Shown here piece by piece: positions 4,780-10,805 of a DNA stretch of 10,805 nucleotides. Position numbers and translations under genes: made by a program. The notes under the pieces are model-generated. The model saw nothing but the letters and a program-made list of their open reading frames with translations. It had not been told where the DNA came from and searched no databases. How positions within the stretch are numbered: position 1 is the stretch's first letter; each line of letters opens with the position of its first letter. Source of the stretch: Pseudomonadota bacterium (GTDB lineage: Bacteria; Desulfobacterota; Syntrophia; Syntrophales; UBA5619); NCBI GenBank assembly GCA_018827585.1, contig JAHJXP010000095.1:1-10805 (forward strand). The letters are read 5' to 3'.

Positions 4780-7062
4780 ATGTTGAGCTTCCTCCGTTTC
4801 TTTTCAAAGCCGCCCAGCCTCAAACAGCTTCCGCTCAAGCGCTATCTCGTCGACTTTTCTTTAAACAGGCTGGCGCCGGGGGTGGACAACATCCACATCG
4901 ATGTCCTCATCAGCCCTCAAGTCCACAACACCGTCAAACAGGCAGCCTCCCTGTTGCTGATCAAACACAGCCGGACCGAGAACTTCTTCGAGGATTACAA
5001 GAGAGAGCACTGTGAAAATGAAAAGAGAACCTTGAGGGATCTCTGCGCGAATGCGCTCCTGGAAGGGATAAACAGGGCCAAATCCGAAGCGGAAGTGCAA
5101 ATAGATTTCCTGGGACAGGCTTCCCTGGTAAAGCTGTTTCTCGAGGAAATCAAAATCCAGTATGAAAAATTGATAGCAAATGTTGAAGACCTCCTCAGGA
5201 CTTATGAATTATCTCCAGGCCATGACCCGTCCGAAGGTTTCAAGCTCAAGGGGAAACTGACTGAAGTCAGGCAAAATCGGAAGCAAATCCTCCTGCACGC
5301 GGGGATGGAGCTGTTTCAAGTCATTGCCGATCTCAACCCCGCCGGCCTACGAAGCATCCGGGAGTCGAATTTTCCTCCCGGGGACATCCTCCCCGATCAT
5401 TTTTTCCTCAACCCGATGCTCCATACGGACAACCCCTTGGACGATTTTTTTCTGGTCGAGATCTATGCGCTTTTCGGCCAGCGTTCCGAAGATCCGGATA
5501 ATTACCAGAGCCTAAAATCCATCATCTATGACCTGCTTGGCGAAACGGAGCTTGGCCAGGGGGGCGCCGGTGACGAAGATTCGGCCGCCCTAAGTGGCAA
5601 AGGAGAAAAACGGGAAGAAGACGCTTCCCCCGCCGAGGGGAGCGCCCTGGATCCCTGGATAATGGAAATCGACAATATCGACCGGATGTTCAACTGTTTT
5701 GATTCCAAGGAACAGTACGACAGACAGCGGCAGAAACAAGGGTCCGACGCCCGCCTCCGCGAACTGGAAGCGCGGATTATGATCCAGGAGAAGCTGCTGG
5801 ACCTCTGTTACCGGAAATTCAGGAAATCGCAACTGATGCGACGGGTGGCGGCGGCCTATGAAATGCGCTCGGTTTACGGCAACTACTGCCCCCCTCTGCG
5901 GCCTCGTCAGGTGCGGGAGTATCTCATTGCTCCCAGGTCCAGAAAATATACGGCCCGACAACTGAAAAGCCGGAAATCATCCTCTCTTGTTCCCCTTGAG
6001 GAAACGATCCGCCAGATAAAAAAGAGTTCCGGCCTACAGAAGAAACAACACCTGGTGTGTTTCCTCAAGGATTTTTCCCGATATCACCGGGACCTGAACA
6101 ATTGCCGGCTTCTGAAAGGGTCGATGGACGCCATCAACCTCATAAAAGAAGAAAAGATCTTGATCCTGTCAAGGGAAAACCGGTCGCTGCACGAGTTTCT
6201 GCTGCCCGACGAACGGGTCAAGGAAGAAAAACCCATCCTCGATCACGTCATCATCAAAGCGGACATTCGCGGCTCGATGGATATCACCTACCTGATGAGG
6301 GCCCGGGGGCTCAACCCTGCCTCCTATTTCAGCCTCAATTTCTTCGACCCGATCTCCGAAATTCTTATCGACTACGGCGGGTCCAAGGAATTCATTGAAG
6401 GGGATGCCATCATCCTGTCGATCTTCGAACACGAAGACACGCCGCAGGGATGGTACGGCGTCGCCCGCGCGTGCGGACTTGCAACCAGGATGCTTAATAT
6501 CGTCCGGCAATACAACGCGAAGAGCCAGAAGCATAATCTGCCGATTCTCGAATTCGGGATCGGCATCTGCTACAACGAGGGCCCTCCGACGTTCCTGTTC
6601 GACGGCGATTCCAAGATCATCATCTCCCCGGCGATCAATATGGCCGACCGGCTGTCGGGCTGCAACAAAATGCTGCGCCGGCGCTTCAAGGATCAGCAGC
6701 GGCTGTTCAATCTGTTCGTGTTTCAAAACGTTGCAGCGGAAGAGATCGGAGCCACGACGGACGACCTTTCCCTGCGGTATAATGTCAACGGGATTGAGCT
6801 CAACCCGGAGGGTTTTGCCAAGCTCGCCAGAGAAATCAACCTGAAAGGCGTCACGTATAAAACCGACGACAACGAAGAGGTCCAGCTTTATACGGGCACG
6901 GTGCCGACATTGACGGGCAAATATCAGCGCCTAATTGTTCGGGAAGCAGACATTCTTGAGGTCAAACCCGAAACCATGGAAGTGATCGGCAAGACGTCCC
7001 GAAAATACTATGAAGTGTGCACCCACCCGGCAATCCACGAATTCATAACCAACAATGCTTAG
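4780..7062 (+). CDS. Large protein with a divergent class III nucleotidyl cyclase domain
   Basis: The segment at about 485-630 fits the class III adenylate/guanylate cyclase fold. ADIRGS carries metal ligand D495. Then come a helix (YFSLNFFDPISEILIDYGG), EGDAIILSIF with the second metal ligand D542, GIGICYNEG, and INMADRL with the NxxxR pair (N620, R624) that stabilises the transition state. The usual substrate-specifying Lys and Asp are not at their expected places: Phe538 precedes EGD, and Ile613 lies seven before N620. So the product cannot be predicted. The first 480 residues have no family I recognise. They are mostly helical, with an acidic Gly/Glu-rich linker near 262-292 and a basic segment near 385-405. 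A small, probably beta-rich tail (about 680-755) follows the catalytic domain. No membrane span is evident. ATG at 4780 is the only start in frame after the stop at 4744; its ribosome site is weak. Confidence 0.75.
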   Translation: MLSFLRFFSKPPSLKQLPLKRYLVDFSLNRLAPGVDNIHIDVLISPQVHNTVKQAASLLLIKHSRTENFFEDYKREHCENEKRTLRDLCANALLEGINRAKSEAEVQIDFLGQASLVKLFLEEIKIQYEKLIANVEDLLRTYELSPGHDPSEGFKLKGKLTEVRQNRKQILLHAGMELFQVIADLNPAGLRSIRESNFPPGDILPDHFFLNPMLHTDNPLDDFFLVEIYALFGQRSEDPDNYQSLKSIIYDLLGETELGQGGAGDEDSAALSGKGEKREEDASPAEGSALDPWIMEIDNIDRMFNCFDSKEQYDRQRQKQGSDARLRELEARIMIQEKLLDLCYRKFRKSQLMRRVAAAYEMRSVYGNYCPPLRPRQVREYLIAPRSRKYTARQLKSRKSSSLVPLEETIRQIKKSSGLQKKQHLVCFLKDFSRYHRDLNNCRLLKGSMDAINLIKEEKILILSRENRSLHEFLLPDERVKEEKPILDHVIIKADIRGSMDITYLMRARGLNPASYFSLNFFDPISEILIDYGGSKEFIEGDAIILSIFEHEDTPQGWYGVARACGLATRMLNIVRQYNAKSQKHNLPILEFGIGICYNEGPPTFLFDGDSKIIISPAINMADRLSGCNKMLRRRFKDQQRLFNLFVFQNVAAEEIGATTDDLSLRYNVNGIELNPEGFAKLAREINLKGVTYKTDDNEEVQLYTGTVPTLTGKYQRLIVREADILEVKPETMEVIGKTSRKYYEVCTHPAIHEFITNNA

Positions 7063-7150
7063 GATCAATTTTTGTCGTTTGCCGTCAGTGTCAAGACCTC
7101 GCCCGGGCGAACGGGAAAGTTCAATGGAGTTTTCATTAAGGGAGGTTGCC

Positions 7151-7846
7151 ATGAAGTCCCCCTGTCTTATCCTCGGGGCCGCCCTGCTCCTCGTCGCCGC
7201 CGCCCCCGAGGATGTGCACTACGACGCCCGGCGCGAGGCCATGGTCAAGTCCCAGATCGCGGCGCGGGGCGTGACCGACCCGGCCGTCCTGCGCGCCATG
7301 GCAACCGTAAAGCGCCATCTTTTCGTCCCGGAAGCCTATCTCGCCGACGCCTACGGCGACAGGCCGCTCCCCATCGGTTACGGCCAGACGATCTCCCAGC
7401 CTTATATCGTGGCCTATATGACGGAAATCATCCGCCCCCGGAACGAACACCGGGTCCTGGAGATCGGCGCCGGTTCCGGCTATCAGGCGGCCATCCTCGC
7501 CGAAATCGTTCAGAAGGTCTGCACGATCGAGATCATTCCCGAGCTGGGCAACGCGGCCCGGGAGCGCCTCCGAAAACTGGGCTGCCAAAACGTGGAGGTG
7601 AGGATTGCCGACGGCTATGACGGCTGGCCTGAGCAGGCGCCCTTCGATGCCATCGTCGTCACCGCCGCCGCCGAGCATGTCCCCCCGCCCTTGCTCAAAC
7701 AACTCAAAGACGGAGGCCGGATGATCATCCCCGTCGGTTCGCCTTTTCTCGTCCAGACTCTGACGCTCGTGGAAAAAAAGGGAGGGCGGATCACGACTAA
7801 CCAGCTCATGCCGGTCCGGTTCGTCCCGTTCCGGAGAGGCCCCTGA
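7151..7846 (+). CDS. pcm: Protein-L-isoaspartate O-methyltransferase, exported form
   Basis: It uses SAM to methylate isoaspartyl residues of damaged proteins so that they can revert to aspartate. Family signatures are GQTISQPY (78-85), the SAM-binding LEIGAGSGYQAAILAEI (103-119), the acid of CTIEI, DGYDGWPEQAPFDAIVVTAAAEHVPP (given here as DGYDGW at 154 and VTAAAEHVP at 170), and GGRMIIPVG (188-196). I chose the ATG at 7151 over an upstream start at 7055. GGGAGG lies six bases before it, and the first 19 residues, MKSPCLILGAALLLVAAAP, look like a signal peptide. It should therefore act outside the cytoplasm, whereas typical Pcm is cytoplasmic. The stop TGA at 7844-7846 overlaps the next ATG by one base, so the two genes are probably translationally coupled. 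Confidence 0.9.
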   Translation: MKSPCLILGAALLLVAAAPEDVHYDARREAMVKSQIAARGVTDPAVLRAMATVKRHLFVPEAYLADAYGDRPLPIGYGQTISQPYIVAYMTEIIRPRNEHRVLEIGAGSGYQAAILAEIVQKVCTIEIIPELGNAARERLRKLGCQNVEVRIADGYDGWPEQAPFDAIVVTAAAEHVPPPLLKQLKDGGRMIIPVGSPFLVQTLTLVEKKGGRITTNQLMPVRFVPFRRGP

Positions 7847-10389
7847 TGGCCGTTAACCTCCCCAGGCTTCGTCTCCATCTTGCCCTCGCCATGATCTCGG
7901 CCGCCGTGATCGCCTATCAACTGGCGCTCATGCAGATCCTCTCTGTGGTCCAGTGGCATCATTTCGCCTATATGATCATCACCGTCGCCCTCCTCGGTTT
8001 CGGCGCCGCCGGCGCCTGCATCTCGCTCACGAGGCCCTGGCTGATGAGGCGTTTTTCCGCATTGCTGCCCCTTGCCCTGTGCCTCTCCGGGGCGATGATG
8101 GCCGTGATGACGGTCGTCGCCCAGAGTTCGTGGGCGCGTTTCGATTCCCTGCTTCTGTTTACCGGCCTCTCCCAGTTTCTCAGGCTCCTTGTCACCTATG
8201 GCCTCTATTTCCTCCCCTTCTTCCTGGCGGCGCTGGCCATCGGCATGATCTTCGTGCATGCCGCCGGCGACATCGGCAGGCTCTACTTCTGGAACCTGAC
8301 CGGCTCCGGCGCGGGGGCTTTAGCCATGACCGGCCTGCTCTGGCTCTTCCCTCCGCCCCTGCTTCCCGGCCTCGTCGCCCTGGCGGCCGTTGCCGCGGCC
8401 ACGCTGGTCCTCCCCGAAGGCCTGCGTATGGCCGACCTCCCACGGGATCGGGGCAGCGGGGCGGGCGCCCTGCCGTCCCCGGAAAGAATCGCGGCCGGGC
8501 AGAGCGCCGGAGCGCCGGGGAGGCATAGCCGGGGACGATGGCGGATGGCGCTCGGCGCCGCCGCCGTCCTTTCCGGCCTGGCCGCCGTTTTCTCCCTGAT
8601 CCATCCCCCGGCCCTGGTCCTCTCCGAATTCAAGGGCTTGAGCAGGGCCATGCACCTGCCTGAGGCCCGGATAACCCATGAGCGGGGCAGCCCTTACGGT
8701 CTCATGCAGATCTACTCGTCGCCGGCGCTGCGGTATGCGCCGGGTCTGAGCCTCGTTTATCAGGAACGGATCCCGGTGAGAAAGGCCGTCTTCAACAACG
8801 GGGAGTGGTTCGGGGCGATCGTTCCCGGGCCGGAAGAGGCGCCGGATACTTTTCTGGACCATACGACGGGCGCCCTCCCCTACGCCTTGGGAACCCGCCG
8901 CCGCGTCCTGATCCTCGACGCGGGCACGGGCAGCCTCATTTCCCAGGCCCTCAGCCGGGGCGCACAGGAGGTCACGGCGGTGGAACCCCATCCCGTGATC
9001 CTATCCTTCCTCCGGGAGGAGCTGGCCCGGGAGACGGGAAACCTCCTCGCTCACCCTGCCGTCTCGATCCGCAACCTCTCTTCCCGGACCTTTCTCTTCC
9101 TGGATCGGTCCCAGTACGATCTGATCCTCCTGCCCACCGTGGACGCTTTCGGCGGCGCTTCCGGACTACAGGCGCTCCGCGAACAGTACCTCCTGACCCG
9201 GGAGGCCTTCCGGCAGATCTGGCGGAAACTGACCCCCCAGGGGGCCGTCGGCGTCACCGCCTGGATGGATTATCCGCTCCGCCATCCCCTGAAGATCATC
9301 TCCACGCTGGCGGAGGTCCTCGAAGAGGAGGGGATCACAGATGTCCGCGCCCATTTGGCCGCCGTCCGCGGCTGGGGAACGGTCACGATCCTGGCGAAGA
9401 AATCGCCTCTAACTGCCGCCGAGACCGATAAAATCAGACGCTTCTGCGAAGATCTCCTCTTCGATCCAGCCCTCCTTCCCGATCTGCGGGAAGAGGAGCG
9501 GATGCGGTTCAACGGCCTGCAGGACGGGCGTTTTTTCCTCTACCTGGACAAGATCCTCTCCCCGCAACGGGAGCTCTTCTACGCCGATTACGCGTTCAAC
9601 ATCCGCCCGGCCACCGATGACCGCCCTTACTTTTCCCAGTTCCTCCGCTTGCCGCGCATCCCGGATCTGGCCGGGGTTTACGGGACCGGGACCTTCCCCT
9701 TTCTCGAAGCGGGTTATCTGCTCGTCCTGCTCACCCTGCTCCAGGTCGCGATCATTGCCGCGGTCCTGATCATCCTGCCCCTCCGTTTCCTCCGCCGCGA
9801 GGGGGGATGCCGGATGGGCACCCTCCTCTATTTCGGCGGCCTCGGCCTCGGCTACATGTTCGTGGAGATCGTCCTGATCCAGCGTTTTCTCCTCTATTTC
9901 GGAAATACCGTCCATGCAGCGGCCGCGGTGATCAGCGGCATGCTGGTCTGCTCGGGGATCGGCAGCCTCCTCTCGCGGCGCGTGATAACAAAAAGGGCGC
10001 ACGCGCTGACCGTCCTCGTCCTGATTGTCCTTCTCATCCTCCTGTACGCCCTGCTCCTGACGCCGGTCCTCCAGGCCACCATCACCCTGCCGCCGGCCGC
10101 CAAGCTCGCCTTCTCCCTGATCCTCATCGCCCCCGCCGCCCTGGTCATGGGCATGCCCTTTCCCATGGGCATCCGCCTGCTTGCGGGAAAAGCCGATCAG
10201 GAAATCCCCTGGGCCTGGGGGATCAACGGCTGTCTGTCAGTCGTCGGCACGGTCCTCGCCGCGGTTATTGCCGTGGAGCTGGGTTTTGTCTGGGTGATGA
10301 TCCTGGCGGCCTTTTCCTACGGCACAACCCTGATAAGCGGTTGGACAGGGCTGCTCCGGCCGGAGGCCTTCCGGGGCTATTCCCGCTGA
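7846..10389 (+). CDS. Multi-pass membrane protein with a spermidine-synthase-like SAM-binding core
   Basis: The 847 residues fall into three parts. Residues 1-255 hold about six hydrophobic segments (near 11-33, 42-61, 71-93, 115-138, 155-190, 234-252), with a charged Gly/Arg-rich loop at 195-232. Residues 260-600 form a soluble Rossmann-type domain like polyamine aminopropyltransferases. It has VLILDAGTGSL (about 354-364), the ribose-binding acid in VEPHP (E380), YDLILLPTVDAFGGASG, and the ATDDRPYF motif (589-596). Residues 621-840 hold about six more membrane spans, including MGMPFPMGIRLLAG. This three-part arrangement is known among uncharacterised bacterial membrane spermidine-synthase-like proteins. 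No substrate can be assigned, and a true aminopropyltransferase role is doubtful. It starts at ATG 7846-7848, overlapping the pcm stop. Similar high GC in both genes supports a long-standing pair. Confidence 0.8.
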   Translation: MAVNLPRLRLHLALAMISAAVIAYQLALMQILSVVQWHHFAYMIITVALLGFGAAGACISLTRPWLMRRFSALLPLALCLSGAMMAVMTVVAQSSWARFDSLLLFTGLSQFLRLLVTYGLYFLPFFLAALAIGMIFVHAAGDIGRLYFWNLTGSGAGALAMTGLLWLFPPPLLPGLVALAAVAAATLVLPEGLRMADLPRDRGSGAGALPSPERIAAGQSAGAPGRHSRGRWRMALGAAAVLSGLAAVFSLIHPPALVLSEFKGLSRAMHLPEARITHERGSPYGLMQIYSSPALRYAPGLSLVYQERIPVRKAVFNNGEWFGAIVPGPEEAPDTFLDHTTGALPYALGTRRRVLILDAGTGSLISQALSRGAQEVTAVEPHPVILSFLREELARETGNLLAHPAVSIRNLSSRTFLFLDRSQYDLILLPTVDAFGGASGLQALREQYLLTREAFRQIWRKLTPQGAVGVTAWMDYPLRHPLKIISTLAEVLEEEGITDVRAHLAAVRGWGTVTILAKKSPLTAAETDKIRRFCEDLLFDPALLPDLREEERMRFNGLQDGRFFLYLDKILSPQRELFYADYAFNIRPATDDRPYFSQFLRLPRIPDLAGVYGTGTFPFLEAGYLLVLLTLLQVAIIAAVLIILPLRFLRREGGCRMGTLLYFGGLGLGYMFVEIVLIQRFLLYFGNTVHAAAAVISGMLVCSGIGSLLSRRVITKRAHALTVLVLIVLLILLYALLLTPVLQATITLPPAAKLAFSLILIAPAALVMGMPFPMGIRLLAGKADQEIPWAWGINGCLSVVGTVLAAVIAVELGFVWVMILAAFSYGTTLISGWTGLLRPEAFRGYSR

Positions 10390-10472
10390 CCGGACGGAAA
10401 TCGAGCAGGCCCGGATATCATGAACTCCGAGGTTGACGAACTCGTAAAAAGTGACAAAAGCCTTGAATTGGG

Positions 10473-10652
10473 GACGGCTTTGTAAAAAGTTCGCAGGCAA
10501 GGCGCGCAAATCCTGAGGAATGAGGCGTACTTTAGCGTACGCCGCAGTGGTTGTGAGGCTTTAGCCGAATCAAACCCGGAGATTCCTCGCGTCGCTCGGA
10601 ACAAGCTCCGGATGCAGCGCAACGCAGCATCCGGACTTTTTACAAAGCCGTC
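10473..10652 (+). repeat. 180-bp element with perfect 18-bp terminal inverted repeats
   Basis: GACGGCTTTGTAAAAAGT (10473-10490) is repeated exactly, in inverse orientation, at 10635-10652. Between them are a hairpin GGCGTAC-tttagc-GTACGCC (10524-10543) and another at 10607-10635. Just outside, 10434-10452 contains a related GTAAAAAGT-bearing motif (GACGAACTCGTAAAAAGTG). No long protein-coding frame fits it. I remember similar GTAAAAAGT palindromes scattered between genes of Geobacter and Syntrophus relatives. It is most likely a non-autonomous, MITE- or REP-like repeat. Confidence 0.7.
10607..10641 (+). terminator. Possible intrinsic terminator of the pcm/membrane-protein operon
   Basis: TCCGGATGC (10607-10615) pairs with GCATCCGGA (10627-10635), a nine-base GC-rich stem with an eleven-base loop, followed by CTTTTT (10636-10641). 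The T-run belongs to the right inverted repeat of the 180-bp element. It lies about 220 bases after the membrane-protein stop. No closer terminator is visible. Confidence 0.4.
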
Positions 10653-10799
10653 AAGGTTGCCCGGGAAAAGGTCTTGACAACGCGGCAGGGCTTGGATAGG
10701 GGATAACCGGCTTACCCATGGGAATTATAAACCCGTGTCCGGATTCAGGGGTATGAAACGGGAGGGTTTTGACAACCTGAGCAAAGGAGCAAGAAAATC
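10653..10799 (+). promoter_or_regulatory. Leader region of the gene starting at 10800
   Basis: A TTGACA lies at 10674-10679, but the bases 17 further on (TAGGGG) make a poor -10 box. A TATAAA at 10726-10731 has no good -35 partner. A palindrome CCCATGGG occurs at 10715-10722. A good Shine-Dalgarno, AAAGGAG (10783-10789), precedes the ATG at 10800. A promoter is likely but I cannot place it firmly. Confidence 0.3.
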
Positions 10800-10805
10800 A
10801 TGGCC
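10800..10805 (+). CDS. Start of a new gene cut by the window edge
   Basis: ATG GCC at the right edge follows AAAGGAG by ten bases, a normal bacterial start context. Only two codons are visible, so no product can be named. Confidence 0.4.

Noticed and set aside
4589..4786. 65-codon plus-strand frame before the cyclase-like gene
   Set aside because: GTG start with no ribosome site. It lies across two divergent promoters and the antisense of the fic fragment.
7099..7110. TCGCCCGGGCGA palindrome between the cyclase-like gene and pcm
   Set aside because: A perfect 12-base palindrome but with no loop and no T-run, so not a terminator. In GC-rich DNA it may be chance.
7055..7150. Upstream start for pcm giving 263 residues
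   Set aside because: The added residues are not family-like, and the ATG at 7151 has a good Shine-Dalgarno and begins a signal peptide.
7615..8259. Long minus-strand open frames opposite pcm and the membrane protein (also 8320-8991, 9409-10002)
   Set aside because: High GC leaves complementary frames open. Their translations are low-complexity, charged and family-less, while the plus strand has clear SAM-binding and membrane patterns.

Overview
The window looks like chromosomal DNA of a GC-rich bacterium, most likely a Desulfobacterota/'Deltaproteobacteria' relative of the Syntrophus type. This rests on gene content, GC-rich housekeeping genes and an interspersed palindromic repeat of a kind I remember from those genomes. 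It is inference; no marker gene settles the taxonomy.

Left part (1-2040). After a fragment of an unidentified plus-strand frame (2-199) comes a probable insertion sequence (about 138-2040), with its genes on the minus strand. It joins a DruA-like (DUF4338) module to an ISAs1-family DDE transposase. The transposase half has its own strong Shine-Dalgarno and ATG inside the fused frame. The last catalytic acid lies beyond a run of seven C that throws the frame out by one base.

Middle minus-strand block (2032-4531). In transcription order this is a stand-alone ATP-pyrophosphatase subunit of GMP synthase (guaA-like), a cyclase-family/kynurenine-formamidase-like metal hydrolase, and a Fic AMPylase-type protein. 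The hydrolase gene has a one-base frameshift that cuts off its conserved C-terminal tail. The fic gene stops inside its catalytic HPFxDGNGRxxR loop, exactly where the IS end is inferred, so it is a truncated pseudogene. A short copy of fic sequence also lies upstream of guaA.

Divergent promoter region (4532-4779). It holds good sigma70-type promoters pointing both ways, for guaA and for the plus-strand gene that follows.

Right plus-strand block (4780-10389). First comes a 760-residue protein with a divergent class III nucleotidyl cyclase domain on a large unrecognised N-terminal part. Then come a secreted protein-L-isoaspartate O-methyltransferase and, overlapping its stop codon by one base, an 847-residue multi-pass membrane protein with a spermidine-synthase-like SAM-binding core. 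The last two are almost certainly co-translated.

Right end (10390-10805). A 180-bp element is bounded by perfect 18-bp inverted repeats and has internal hairpins, one of which could end transcription of the operon. A new plus-strand gene appears to begin at 10800.

No tRNA, rRNA or CRISPR array was seen, and no complete new defence system. The most unusual items are the DruA-transposase fusion with its slippery C-run, the noncanonical nucleotidyl cyclase, and the PCMT/membrane-SAM protein pair.
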